Below are positions 9,180 through 17,702 of a stretch of 64,000 nt of DNA, in pieces; positions within the stretch are counted from its first letter, which is position 1; each line of letters begins with the position of its first letter. The DNA lies in contig NZ_RBRE01000042.1 of the NCBI RefSeq assembly GCF_003700275.1, positions 1-64,000 on the forward strand. The letters are read 5' to 3'. A program made the translations under genes and the position numbers. A model generated the notes under the pieces. It saw only the letters and a program-made list of their open reading frames with translations. It did not search any database and was not told the origin of the DNA. The DNA is from Pseudomonas cichorii. Its GTDB lineage: Bacteria > Pseudomonadota > Gammaproteobacteria > Pseudomonadales > Pseudomonadaceae.

Positions 9180-10280
9180 ATGCTGCTTTCTCTGGAACCA
9201 CGCGGCCAGCAATCGCGCGCCATGCTGTGGTGTTCGCCGTTACTGGCTGCGGCCCTGACACTGATATGCGGCTCATTGCTGTTTATCGGCCTGGGCCTGG
9301 ACCCTTTGGTCACCCTGCATACCTTGCTGATTGCTCCTGTCAGCGACCTGTACGGTCTCTCGGAACTGATGGTCAAGACCCTGCCGATTCTGCTCTGCGC
9401 CCTTGGCCTGGCGGTCGCTTATCAGGCGCGGATCTGGAACATCGGTGCTGAAGGCCAGTTATTGCTCGGCGCACTGGCCGGCAGTGCCGTGGCCGTGAAC
9501 GTCATCGAAGTCGAGAGTCGTTGGGCGCTGGTGCTGATCCTGATCGCCGGCACGCTGGCCGGTGCCGCATGGGCCGGGGTGACCGCCTGGCTGCGCACGC
9601 ACTTCAATGCCAATGAAATCCTGACCAGCATCATGCTCAACTACATCGCCCTGAACCTGCTGCTGTTTTTCGTGCACGGGCCGCTCAAGGACCCGGCTGG
9701 CATGAATTTCCCGGAATCAGCCTCCTTTGGTGAGGCGAGCCGTCTGCCGCTCTTGATGGAGGACGGCCGCGCGCATATCGGAGTGTATTTCGCCCTGCTG
9801 GCATTGGTGGCGGTCTGGGTGCTGCTGCAACGCAGTTTTGTCGGTTTCCAGATCAAGGTGCTGGGGCTCGACAAGCGCGCAGCCGGGTTCGTCGGGTTTC
9901 GCGAAAAGCGTCTGGTATGGCTGGCACTGCTCATAAGCGGCGCCCTGGCCGGCCTGGCCGGAGTCAGCGAAGTGACCGGCCCGATCGGTCAACTGGTCCC
10001 ACAGGTGTCACCCGGCTATGGCTATGCGGCCATTACCGTAGCCTTTCTTGGTCGGCTGAACCCCGTCGGCATCCTGTTTTCCAGCCTGTTGATCGCCCTG
10101 CTGTATCTGGGTGGCGAACAGGCACAGATGACCCTGAACCTGCCGCTGGCCATCACTCAGCTATTCCAGGGCATGATGCTGTTCTTCCTGCTGGCCTGTG
10201 ATGTGCTGATCCTTTATCGCCCGCGCCTGAAACTGCGCTGGGCCAAACGCCAGATGGCGCCTGTCGCGGAAGCCGCATGA
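9180..10280 (+). CDS. Nucleoside/purine ABC importer permease 1 (YufP-like)
   Basis: A 366-residue integral membrane protein with about ten hydrophobic segments, of the BPD_transp_2 family linked to BMP-type binding proteins. The family block LAVAYQARIWNIGAEGQ appears near residues 77-93, and LAGLAGVSEVTGPIGQL in the C-terminal half. It starts 11 bases after the ATPase gene and overlaps the second permease by four bases, so the three are translationally coupled. With the second permease it forms the translocation pore. Confidence 0.86.
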   Translation: MLLSLEPRGQQSRAMLWCSPLLAAALTLICGSLLFIGLGLDPLVTLHTLLIAPVSDLYGLSELMVKTLPILLCALGLAVAYQARIWNIGAEGQLLLGALAGSAVAVNVIEVESRWALVLILIAGTLAGAAWAGVTAWLRTHFNANEILTSIMLNYIALNLLLFFVHGPLKDPAGMNFPESASFGEASRLPLLMEDGRAHIGVYFALLALVAVWVLLQRSFVGFQIKVLGLDKRAAGFVGFREKRLVWLALLISGALAGLAGVSEVTGPIGQLVPQVSPGYGYAAITVAFLGRLNPVGILFSSLLIALLYLGGEQAQMTLNLPLAITQLFQGMMLFFLLACDVLILYRPRLKLRWAKRQMAPVAEAA

Positions 10281-11206
10281 TGGATATCGACCTGCTGAGC
10301 AATATTTTCTACGCCATGATTCGCTGCGGCACCCCATTGTTGCTGGTGGCACTGGGCGAACTGATCTGCGAGAAAAGCGGCGTCATCAACCTGGGTCAGG
10401 AAGGCATGATGCTGTTCGGTGCAGTGATTGGCTTCATCATCGCCCTGAGCACCGGCAACCTGTGGCTGGGTGTGTTACTGGCGATGCTGGCGGGCATGCT
10501 GCTGTCGGCGCTGTTTGCCGTCGTCGCTCTGGCATTCAATGCCAATCAGGTGGCGACAGGTCTGGCGCTGACCATCTTTGGGGTCGGGCTGTCGAGCTTC
10601 GTTGGCGCTGCCTGGGTGGGCAAACCCCTGCACGGTTTCGAGCCGGTCGCCATTCCTTTTCTGAGTGACATTCCCCTGATCGGCCGCATGCTGTTCGCTC
10701 AGGATCTGCTGGTTTACCTGTCGTTCCTCCTGTTTGCACTGGTGGCCTGGGCGCTGCTCAAAAGCCGCATCGGCCTGATCATCCAGGCCGTCGGCGAAAA
10801 CCCCGACGCCGCCAGCGCCATGGGCCTGCCCGTTTTGCGGGTGCGCACCCTCGCGGTACTGTTCGGCGGCGCAATGGCCGGGCTGGCAGGCGCCTACCTG
10901 TCGCTGGCCTACACGCCGATGTGGGCTGAAAACATGAGCGCCGGCCGCGGCTGGATCGCTCTGGCACTGGTGGTGTTCGCCAGTTGGCGAGTCTGGCGCC
11001 TGCTGCTCGGTGCCTACCTGTTTGGTCTGGCGAGCATTCTGCATCTTGTGGCCCAGGGCATCGGCCTGGCGATCCCCTCCAACCTGCTGGCAATGCTGCC
11101 CTACGTGGCGACCATCATCGTGCTGGTCCTGCTGTCACGCGACGCCCTGAGAACCCGGCTGTATGCACCGGTATCCCTCGGCCAACCCTGGCAGGCCGGG
11201 CATTGA
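10277..11206 (+). CDS. Nucleoside/purine ABC importer permease 2 (YufQ-like)
   Basis: A 309-residue membrane protein with eight to ten hydrophobic segments. The characteristic ICEKSGVINLGQEGMML block is near residues 30-46, and the C-terminal GENPDAASAMGLPVLRVR region provides the cytoplasmic coupling helix. It is the last gene of the ATPase-permease-permease operon. As I recall, the same gene trio sits near bauR in P. aeruginosa (about PA0136-PA0138). Confidence 0.86.
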   Translation: MMDIDLLSNIFYAMIRCGTPLLLVALGELICEKSGVINLGQEGMMLFGAVIGFIIALSTGNLWLGVLLAMLAGMLLSALFAVVALAFNANQVATGLALTIFGVGLSSFVGAAWVGKPLHGFEPVAIPFLSDIPLIGRMLFAQDLLVYLSFLLFALVAWALLKSRIGLIIQAVGENPDAASAMGLPVLRVRTLAVLFGGAMAGLAGAYLSLAYTPMWAENMSAGRGWIALALVVFASWRVWRLLLGAYLFGLASILHLVAQGIGLAIPSNLLAMLPYVATIIVLVLLSRDALRTRLYAPVSLGQPWQAGH

Positions 11207-11262
11207 TATTGTCTGCAGGACCGGATTGATGCGGGGCTGGTAAATTTTTATGGGATGTACCG

Positions 11263-11363
11263 GCCACTCGCGAATGAATTCGCTCCTACAGAGGCCCATA
11301 TTTATTGGTTGCCTGGAACACCACTGTCGCTGCAAGCCCTGTGGGAGGGGGCTTGCCCGCGAC
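11263..11363. repeat. Two REP-like extragenic elements
   Basis: At 11266-11291 the sequence CTCGCGAATGAATTCGCTCC is a typical Pseudomonas extragenic palindrome. At 11338-11363 a second type (CTGTGGGAGGGGGCTTGCCC) follows. Both lie between the end of the permease operon and the convergent BRCT gene and could end transcription or stabilise mRNA. Confidence 0.6.
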
Positions 11364-11384
11364 TTGCTTCAAGATGATCCAGGC

Positions 11385-12017
11385 TTAACCAAACAATGCC
11401 TGCTGCCAGTGCTCTTCACTGATAATCGCAATAGGAACGCCAGACTCTCTAAGCTCTACGGCTTTTTTGATCTTGAGCCCGTAACTGCTGTGCAGCCACT
11501 GATCGTTACCAATACTGCCAATGACCAGGAAGTTGATCTTCCTGCTCACACTGCCCCCAATCAGGCCGCCCCGCTCAACAACCAATTCCTCGCAATGTTT
11601 TCTGGGCCCATACGCCATCGTCCCGGTAAACATGAAAGTGCGATCATCCCAATAAAGTGCCGGGAGTGGATTATTGAGTGGCAAGGTGCCTGGCGTCGTA
11701 AAGTTGCTCGACGCGAGTTTTTGCCCGCCGCCAAATTGCTTTAACAGGGAAAAAAGCTCAAGAGACTCTTCTGCATCCAGAATCCCGTCACTGAGCATAT
11801 TGTCCAGCCGCCGATAAAGCAGGTTCACGACAGGGTCGTCAAGATGGGTGAGATTGGCCTCGATCCACTCCTTGAGAAATACGGCCTCTGCCTGATTGAT
11901 CGTACCGTCCGCACATAGACCGGCACTGATACCCAGCAAGGCATCGACAGATCGCCGATCCATACGATCCTTATTAAAAAAGCGACTGTTCTGAAATTCC
12001 TGATGCAAGTCGACCAT
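11385..12017 (-). CDS. TerB-like/BRCT-domain protein
   Basis: I place the start at 12017 (MVDLHQEF), preceded by GGAGAAAAGG; this gives 210 residues. Residues 23-95 hold two related acidic helical units, CADGTINQAEA (35-45) and LSDGILDAEES (75-85), resembling TerB-like or EF-hand-like folds. Residues 127-205 form a BRCT domain (FMFTGTMAYGPR, then FLVIGSIGND and SGVPIAIISEEHW). BRCT domains bind phosphopeptides or DNA ends; here there is no ligase or polymerase domain, although such proteins are often annotated as NAD-dependent ligase. It overlaps the upstream gene by 44 bases. GC content looks lower than in the flanking core genes. The biochemical function is unknown. Confidence 0.75.
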   Translation of the reverse strand: MVDLHQEFQNSRFFNKDRMDRRSVDALLGISAGLCADGTINQAEAVFLKEWIEANLTHLDDPVVNLLYRRLDNMLSDGILDAEESLELFSLLKQFGGGQKLASSNFTTPGTLPLNNPLPALYWDDRTFMFTGTMAYGPRKHCEELVVERGGLIGGSVSRKINFLVIGSIGNDQWLHSSYGLKIKKAVELRESGVPIAIISEEHWQQALFG

Positions 12018-12420
12018 CGACCTTTTCTCCATCCTTGTCTGATCCAGCAGCCTTACTGAGGTACTTCGACTGCTCCAGGGTAAACGTGATAACCATGCCG
12101 GTTGCTGCACAGGTCAATGTGTACTCTTTGGCCAGATCGATATTGAGGTCTTCTCCCCTCAATCCTTGCCATTGAGCCAAGTACTTCAGCGATCCGAATT
12201 TTTCGCGTTGTTTCAGTTTGTGCGCTACCCCACCTTTCCAGTTAAGGATTGGCAATTGACCTGCCCGGCATTTTTCGGCAATTTCAGTGAGGAGTAGTGC
12301 ATGTTCACGTCCGTTTTCCCAACACTGGATCAGTCCTTTATCTTCGGCATCCCAGATTTGGGCGTGAGTCAATCCTGATCGGAGTGGTTCAGTAACCTGG
12401 CGATAAACAAGAGTCGTCAT
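11974..12420 (-). CDS. Hypothetical protein, middle gene of the BRCT operon
   Basis: A 148-residue soluble protein I do not recognise. It begins MTTLVYRQVTEPL. It is rich in charged residues, has no signal peptide or membrane segment, and has a small Cys-containing stretch (LTCAATGM) in the second half. Its ATG overlaps the stop of the upstream gene (ATGA), and its 3' end overlaps the BRCT gene by 44 bases. Three genes are therefore tightly coupled, which suggests a shared process. Confidence 0.6.
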   Translation of the reverse strand: MTTLVYRQVTEPLRSGLTHAQIWDAEDKGLIQCWENGREHALLLTEIAEKCRAGQLPILNWKGGVAHKLKQREKFGSLKYLAQWQGLRGEDLNIDLAKEYTLTCAATGMVITFTLEQSKYLSKAAGSDKDGEKVDGRLASGISEQSLF

Positions 12421-12914
12421 GCGGACACCTCGGTCTTTCCAGGCAGCGGCAACTCGGTTCCATGGCGCAGGTAGGCGATCACGGCACTCTGCGTCGTTTC
12501 CAGAATCAGCTCACTTACAAGACCTGTTTTGGCGTCGTTCAGGCGATACAAGGTCACTTGCGCGTAGCCGTCCTTGCCCTTGGCGGCGCGAGAAATCTGG
12601 ATGGCTCGTAGCTCTGTTTTCAAGGCTGCGTCCCAGTCACTGGCCGCGAGCGGCGTATTGAAAATGAGTGATCGGCTGGATAATGAAAAATTCTGTTCAG
12701 TGAGCAGGCGTTTGTAGCCTTTGATTCCTGACTTTTCAGCAGGTATGAGGCTGTAACCGAGGGCAGTCGCATGCACCCGATGGACTGCGAAATGCCATCC
12801 CCGGAGGAAGTCGCCATCATAGAAATCATCATGGGCGACCCAGTCATGCCTGGGCTTTACGGGGCGTTTGTTGGAAAGTTTTTCGGGGGCAGGTATCAAT
12901 ATCAGCCTCTCCAT
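12417..12914 (-). CDS. Hypothetical protein, first gene of the BRCT operon
   Basis: A 165-residue protein starting at the ATG at 12914 (MERLILIPAPEKL). An in-frame TTG six bases upstream is a weaker option, and neither has a strong ribosome binding site. No known domain is recognisable. The protein is soluble, with alternating beta-like segments (AIQISRAAKGKDGYAQVTLY) and a helix-rich end. It is the first gene of a three-gene minus-strand operon ending with the BRCT protein. Confidence 0.55.
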   Translation of the reverse strand: MERLILIPAPEKLSNKRPVKPRHDWVAHDDFYDGDFLRGWHFAVHRVHATALGYSLIPAEKSGIKGYKRLLTEQNFSLSSRSLIFNTPLAASDWDAALKTELRAIQISRAAKGKDGYAQVTLYRLNDAKTGLVSELILETTQSAVIAYLRHGTELPLPGKTEVSA

Positions 12915-12957
12915 GGCCAAGGATATCCATGCTTTCTACTGACAGCCAAAAATGATG

Positions 12958-13371
12958 TCAAGATGATTGCTCACCACTACTCTGTATCGGCAAAAGCTGC
13001 ACAATCGCCCAGGCCAGCTCCATCAGCAGAAACCCTATCAGCAGGCTGCTGGCTCCGTGCATCAGTGCATAGGCCTGCCAGCTTGCGAACAGCAATCGTC
13101 CTGCTGCGTCATAACGTCCGAACAGCGGTTGTGGATTGCGGATACGCAAGATGGCCCACACGCACACGATGGAACCCAGCAGGTTTGCCATCAACATATG
13201 CATGGGCTCGAATGCCGGTAAATCCCCCGACAGATTCCAGTGCTGGCTCAGGGTCGTCAAAAACCCATGCAGCGCGGCAAAACTCCAGGGCGTGGCGAAA
13301 GCTGCGGTGACGATCAGGTCATACCAGGCGCTGGTGCGGACCACTTGGCGATATTGTTGGAGTTGCCACAT
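12958..13371 (-). CDS. Small four-helix membrane protein under a MerR-type promoter
   Basis: A 137-residue protein with four hydrophobic segments, at about residues 17-40, 58-78, 88-108 and 110-130, and a short polar C-terminus. I do not recognise the family. Its start is preceded by AGCAGGAC at a good distance. Upstream lies a promoter with an overlong 19-base spacer and a dyad typical of MerR regulators, reading towards this gene. The divergent merR-like gene at 13454 probably controls it. A role in stress or small-molecule tolerance is possible but not shown. Confidence 0.68.
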   Translation of the reverse strand: MWQLQQYRQVVRTSAWYDLIVTAAFATPWSFAALHGFLTTLSQHWNLSGDLPAFEPMHMLMANLLGSIVCVWAILRIRNPQPLFGRYDAAGRLLFASWQAYALMHGASSLLIGFLLMELAWAIVQLLPIQSSGEQSS

Positions 13372-13402
13372 GAAAAATGTCCTGCTGATTGAGATTCCAA
13401 CA

Positions 13403-13433
13403 GGCTAAAGGGTGGAGTACGCTCCAGGGTCAA
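13403..13433 (-). promoter_or_regulatory. MerR-type operator/promoter with 19-base spacer
   Basis: Reading the minus strand, a TTGACC -35 box (13428-13433) and a TTAGCC -10 box (13403-13408) are separated by 19 bases. The spacer contains the dyad TGGAG-CGTA-CTCCA (13413-13426). An overlong spacer with a central dyad is the hallmark of promoters that MerR-family activators untwist. It points to the membrane-protein gene starting at 13371 and lies directly upstream of the divergent MerR gene. Confidence 0.72.
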
Positions 13434-13453
13434 GCCCTCAAGGACAGGATTGC

Positions 13454-13804
13454 ATGCGCATTGGTGAACTGGCTCAAGCCACTGCCGTCAGTCGTGACAC
13501 CCTGCGTTTTTATGAACAACGCGGGTTGATCAGCGCCCAGCGTAGCGGCAACGGCTATCGTCATTACCCTGTGGAGACGGTGCAACTGGTGCAGTTCATC
13601 AAGGTTGCGCAGCGTTTGGGTTTCAGCTTGAACGAAATCGGCCATAACGTGGCCGAACTGTGGAGTGCACCTGCGCCGGATATCGCGATTGCCCAACTGC
13701 TTCGGGACAAACTCACCCTGATCGACACGCGCATGGCCGAGCTTGCTGAACTGCGCAGCGAGCTTCAGGAGCGTTTGCAGCAGAGTTGTCCGCTGAGTCC
13801 CTGA
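13454..13804 (+). CDS. MerR-family transcriptional regulator
   Basis: The start is at 13454 (MRIGELAQATAVS), giving 116 residues. The N-terminal MerR winged helix-turn-helix (residues 1-70: DTLRFYEQRGLI, then GYRHYPVETV) is followed by a long dimerisation helix. The C-terminal tail has a single Cys (SCPLSP) and no metal-binding Cys pair, so a metal sensor of the CueR/ZntR type is unlikely. An organic or redox inducer is more plausible. It is divergent from the membrane gene at 13371, whose promoter carries a MerR-type dyad, and 36 bases upstream of an SDR gene that may be co-transcribed. Confidence 0.83.
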   Translation: MRIGELAQATAVSRDTLRFYEQRGLISAQRSGNGYRHYPVETVQLVQFIKVAQRLGFSLNEIGHNVAELWSAPAPDIAIAQLLRDKLTLIDTRMAELAELRSELQERLQQSCPLSP

Positions 13805-13840
13805 GCTATTTTCTGTTTTCAACTGCCAAGGAGTTTTTTC

Positions 13841-14527
13841 ATGACTGCTACCAAAACCGCGCTGATTATCGGTGCATCCCGTGGCCTGGGGCTTGGGCTG
13901 GTCCAGCGTCTGAGCGAACAAGGCTGGAACGTGACGGCCACAGTACGTGATTCGCAAAAAGCCGACGCGCTCAAGGCCATCGCCAATACGCGCGTTGAAA
14001 CACTCGATATCGACGACATCGCTTCGCTGGAAGTGCTGGTCCAGAAGCTCAGGGGCGAAGTGTTCGATGTGCTGTTCGTCAACGCCGGGATCATGGGGCC
14101 AAAACATCAAAGCGCGGCCCAATCCACGGCTGCCGAACTGGGCCAGTTGTTCCTGACCAACGCCGTCGCGCCCATTCGTCTCGCGGAGCGTCTGGTCGGG
14201 CAGATTCGTCCCGAAACCGGCGTTCTGGCGTTCATGAGCTCGTGGCTGGGCAGCGTCGCCTGCCCGGACGGTGCGGAAATAGGACTCTACAAGGCCAGCA
14301 AGGCTGCGCTCAACTCCATGACCAATACCTTCGTCAGCCAACTGGGCGACAACCGCCCCACTGTGCTTTCCCTGCATCCGGGCTGGGTAAAGACCGACAT
14401 GGGCGGCGAAGGTGCCGATATCGATGTACTGACCAGCACCAGCGGCCTGGTCAAACAGCTCGATGCCTACGCAGGCAAGGGCGGGCATTACTTCATCAAC
14501 TACAAGGGCGAGACGATTGCCTGGTGA
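13841..14527 (+). CDS. Short-chain dehydrogenase/reductase
   Basis: A 228-residue SDR. The NAD(P)-binding glycine motif is ALIIGASRGLGLGL (residues 5-18), the conserved NAG is near 80, and the catalytic YKAS motif (LYKASKAAL) is near residue 148. It is an NADPH-type oxidoreductase of the CsgA/YciK-like small SDR subgroup; the substrate is unknown. It lies 36 bases after the merR-like gene on the same strand, with a ribosome binding site (AAGGAG) eight bases before the ATG. The regulator and the reductase probably form one response unit. Confidence 0.82.
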   Translation: MTATKTALIIGASRGLGLGLVQRLSEQGWNVTATVRDSQKADALKAIANTRVETLDIDDIASLEVLVQKLRGEVFDVLFVNAGIMGPKHQSAAQSTAAELGQLFLTNAVAPIRLAERLVGQIRPETGVLAFMSSWLGSVACPDGAEIGLYKASKAALNSMTNTFVSQLGDNRPTVLSLHPGWVKTDMGGEGADIDVLTSTSGLVKQLDAYAGKGGHYFINYKGETIAW

Positions 14528-14739
14528 CGTAGCACACCGATGAATGGACGGAGTCTGTTTTGATCTTCATGACAGACCCGCCCATGAACGCCGAGCCCCC
14601 ACAATCAGGACTGATTTTCCTGCACATATCAGAAATTGTGCTGCTAAGATCTGCTCTCGACTTCGATAAACCCTGGATCAGCAGACAGGGCAACACTGAG
14701 CTGGCTAACCTGAACCCATAACTTCAGAGGAGTCGGCCC

Positions 14740-16098
14740 ATGCCTGCGATCCGTATCTGGTTGAAAAATCCCCTTGCCGTATTCACTGCCAATGACCTGG
14801 ACGCCCGTGGTGGGCTGGTGGTCGAGGGTGGTGTGATCGTTGAAGTGCTGGCTGCCGGCCAACAACCCTCAAGGCCCTGCACCCAAGTGTTCGATGCCCG
14901 CGAGCATGTGCTGCTGCCGGGGCTGATCAACACCCATCATCATTTCTATCAGACCCTGACACGCGCCTGGGCGCCGGTGGTCAATCAGCCGTTGTTCCCG
15001 TGGCTAAAGACGCTGTATCCGGTCTGGGCACGCCTGACGCCGGAGAAACTCGCGCTGGCCAGTAAAGTGGCGCTGGTGGAGTTGCTGCTGTCGGGCTGTA
15101 CCACGGCAGCGGACCATCACTATCTGTTTCCCGACGGGCTGGAACAGGCCATCGATATTCAGGTGCACAGTGTTCGCGAACTGGGCATGCGCGCCATGCT
15201 GACCCGCGGTTCCATGAGCCTGGGTGAAGCCGACGGTGGCTTGCCGCCACAGCAGACGGTCCAGCAGGGCGAGGTGATTCTGGCCGACAGTCAGCGCCTG
15301 ATCGAGACTTACCATGAGCGTGGCGCAGGGGCGCAGATCCAGATTGCCCTGGCGCCCTGCTCGCCGTTTTCGGTAACACCGCAGATCATGGCCGAGAGCG
15401 CCGCCATGGCGGAAAAACTCGACGTGCGCCTGCATACCCATCTGGCCGAAACCCTGGATGAAGAGGATTTCTGCCTGCAACGTTTCGGGCTGCGCACGGT
15501 GGATTATCTGGACAGCGTCGGCTGGCTCGGACCGCGTACCTGGCTGGCTCACGGAATTCATTTCAACCCGGATGAAATCGCCCGTCTTGGCGCAGCTGGC
15601 ACCGGGATCTGCCATTGCCCAAGCTCGAACATGCGCCTGGCTTCAGGGATTTGCCCGACCCTCGACCTGATCGCAGCAGGCGCGCCATTGGGCCTTGGTG
15701 TAGACGGTTCGGCCTCCAACGACGCCTCGAACATGATCCTTGAGGCGCGTCAGGCGCTGTATCTGCAACGCCTGCGCTACGGTGCCCGGGAGATAACCCC
15801 GGAGCTTGTGCTGGGCTGGGCTACCAAGGGCTCGGCCAGCTTGCTGGGGCGTACGGACATTGGCGAACTGGCCGTCGGCAAACAGGCCGATCTGGCGCTG
15901 TTCAAGCTCGATGAACTGCGCTTTTCCGGCAGCCATGATCCGCTTTCGGCCTTGTTGCTGTGCGGAGCGGACCGGGCTGATCGGGTGATGATTGCCGGTC
16001 ATTGGCGGGTGATCGATGGACAGGTCGAAGGGCTGGATCTGAAGAAACTGATTGCCGAGCACCAGCAGGCCGCCCGGCAACTCATACAGTCGGCGTAG
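14740..16098 (+). CDS. 8-oxoguanine deaminase (amidohydrolase family)
   Basis: A 452-residue amidohydrolase. The metal-binding motif NTHHHFYQTLTRAW (64-77) is followed by TAADHHY near 127, RLHTHLAET near 228-236 and the metal-coordinating Asp in LGVDGSASND near 325. This combination matches the 8-oxoguanine/cytosine/isocytosine deaminase group; the P. aeruginosa relative Pa0142 is known to deaminate 8-oxoguanine to urate. The start is supported by a strong AGAGGAG. Its neighbours are a nucleoside transporter and adenine deaminase, so it belongs to purine salvage and detoxification of oxidised guanine. Guanine deaminase activity is an alternative. Confidence 0.82.
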   Translation: MPAIRIWLKNPLAVFTANDLDARGGLVVEGGVIVEVLAAGQQPSRPCTQVFDAREHVLLPGLINTHHHFYQTLTRAWAPVVNQPLFPWLKTLYPVWARLTPEKLALASKVALVELLLSGCTTAADHHYLFPDGLEQAIDIQVHSVRELGMRAMLTRGSMSLGEADGGLPPQQTVQQGEVILADSQRLIETYHERGAGAQIQIALAPCSPFSVTPQIMAESAAMAEKLDVRLHTHLAETLDEEDFCLQRFGLRTVDYLDSVGWLGPRTWLAHGIHFNPDEIARLGAAGTGICHCPSSNMRLASGICPTLDLIAAGAPLGLGVDGSASNDASNMILEARQALYLQRLRYGAREITPELVLGWATKGSASLLGRTDIGELAVGKQADLALFKLDELRFSGSHDPLSALLLCGADRADRVMIAGHWRVIDGQVEGLDLKKLIAEHQQAARQLIQSA

Positions 16099-16217
16099 AT
16101 ACCGCTGAGGGACAAAATCCCCGTCGCCTCCAGTGTTTGCAATGCCCGTCGATTCACATGGCCACGGGGAAGACTTCCCGGGCCGACCGCTTCTACGCCT
16201 TCTGGTACCCGCTGAAC

Positions 16218-17501
16218 TCAGAAACTGAGGCGCACTGCCAGGGCGGACAAGGTGGCGACGAGAACGGGCACGGTCAGCACGATGCCGGTCTTGAAGTAGT
16301 ACCCCCAACTGATCTTGATGTTCTTCCTGGCCAGCACATGCAGCCACAACAGCGTGGCCAGGCTACCAATTGGAGTGATCTTCGGGCCTAGGTCGCAGCC
16401 GATGATGTTGGCGTACACCATCGCTTGCTGGACGACGCCATCGACTTCGGCGGCATGAATGGATAAGGCGCCGACCAGAACAGTGGGCATGTTATTCATG
16501 ATCGAAGACAGCAATGCTGTCAGCAGGCCCGTACCCAGGGACGCGCCCCAGATGCCATACCCGGCGAATACGTTGAGGATCTGCGCGATGTGGTCAGTCA
16601 GGCCGGCGTTCTTCAGGCCGTAGACGACCAGATACATGCCCAGGGAAAAAATCACCACTTGCCATGGAGCTTCCTTGAACACCTTGCCCGTGTTGATGGC
16701 CTGACCACGAGCCGCGATGACAAAGAGGATGAACGCACAGACCGCTGCAACGGCGCTGATCGGTACACCCATTGGCTCGATCACAAAGAAGCCGATCAAG
16801 AGCAGCGCCAATACCCACCAGCCAGCGACAAAAGTAGCCCGGTCGTGAATTGCCGCGTCCGGATTATCCAGTTGATTCAGGTCGTAGGTCCTGGGTAAGT
16901 CCTTGCGAAAAAACCATAGCAGCATGGCTAATGTCGCCGCCACGCTGACCATGTTCACGGGCACCATGATCAAGGCATATTCGTTGAAGCCAATATTGAA
17001 GTAGTCGGCAGAAACGATGTTCACCAGGTTGGACACCACCAGTGGCAAGCTCGCCGTATCGGCGATAAAACCGGCGGCCATGACGAATGCCAGCGTCGCC
17101 GCGGGAGAAAAACGCAACGCCAGCAACATCGCGATGACGATCGGGGTGAGGATCAATGCTGCACCGTCATTGGCGAACAGCGCCGACACAGCCGCGCCCA
17201 GCAGAACGATAAATGCGAACAGCTTACGGGTGCTTCCAGCCCCCCACCGGGCCACGTGCAACGCAGCCCACTTGAAAAAACCCGCCTCATCAAGCAGCAG
17301 GCTAATGATGATGATCGCGATGAACGTCCCTGTAGCGTTCCAGACGATGTGCCAGACCACCGGTATGTCAGCCAGCGTAACGACGCCTGTCAGCAACGCC
17401 ACGATGGCACCGGCCATTGCGCTCCAGCCTACCCCGAGCCCCCTGGGCTGCCAGATGACCAGCACGATGGTGGCGATAAAGATCACTACGGCAATCAGCA
17501 T
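16218..17501 (-). CDS. arsB: Arsenite efflux pump ArsB
   Basis: A 427-residue membrane protein of the ArsB family with about 12 transmembrane helices; it expels arsenite or antimonite, driven by proton motive force or an ArsA ATPase. I chose the start at 17501 ([17 protein letters not shown]) because ArsB proteins are about 427-429 residues and begin exactly so. The open frame extends 67 codons upstream, but those residues derive from ArsR (see the remnant entry). No arsC or arsH follows; downstream is the convergent 8-oxoguanine deaminase. Expression would depend on readthrough from chaA or a cryptic promoter, so function is uncertain. Confidence 0.85.
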   Translation of the reverse strand: MLIAVVIFIATIVLVIWQPRGLGVGWSAMAGAIVALLTGVVTLADIPVVWHIVWNATGTFIAIIIISLLLDEAGFFKWAALHVARWGAGSTRKLFAFIVLLGAAVSALFANDGAALILTPIVIAMLLALRFSPAATLAFVMAAGFIADTASLPLVVSNLVNIVSADYFNIGFNEYALIMVPVNMVSVAATLAMLLWFFRKDLPRTYDLNQLDNPDAAIHDRATFVAGWWVLALLLIGFFVIEPMGVPISAVAAVCAFILFVIAARGQAINTGKVFKEAPWQVVIFSLGMYLVVYGLKNAGLTDHIAQILNVFAGYGIWGASLGTGLLTALLSSIMNNMPTVLVGALSIHAAEVDGVVQQAMVYANIIGCDLGPKITPIGSLATLLWLHVLARKNIKISWGYYFKTGIVLTVPVLVATLSALAVRLSF

Positions 17502-17702
17502 TTCATTAATCCGGTTGAGAGGTGAATCAGTTGCACGGTCGTTCAAAACCGCAGTGACCCAAACAGGCAAACCGGGATTTGGGCGGTAATACACCCACTG
17601 CCCCTGACGGCGTTCCACGAGTAAACCAGCAGTGCCAAATATGATCAGCGGTTCAACTGGAAAACCATTCATTCGCGAAGCGCAATCTACAAGCCCAGAC
17701 AC
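17502..17702 (-). pseudogene. arsR: Remnant of arsR, in frame with arsB
   Basis: Translating the frame upstream of arsB gives [29 protein letters not shown], reported here in pieces: [19 protein letters not shown] and [10 protein letters not shown]. This is the wing and dimer helix of ArsR-type arsenic repressors. The N-terminal recognition helix and metal-binding cysteines are missing, and the normal C-terminus is also altered ([14 protein letters not shown]). The 5' end of the frame overlaps the last codons of chaA, so a deletion appears to have joined chaA to the middle of arsR. The result is an arsB without its repressor. Confidence 0.72.

Noticed and set aside
12915..12920. TTG at 12920 as the start of the first BRCT-operon gene
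   Set aside because: The ATG at 12914 is the stronger codon and neither start has a better ribosome binding site.
16218..17702. Reading the 494-residue frame as a genuine ArsR-ArsB fusion protein
   Set aside because: The ArsR part is only the wing and part of the dimer helix, without the recognition helix or metal cysteines. ArsB has its normal start at 17501.
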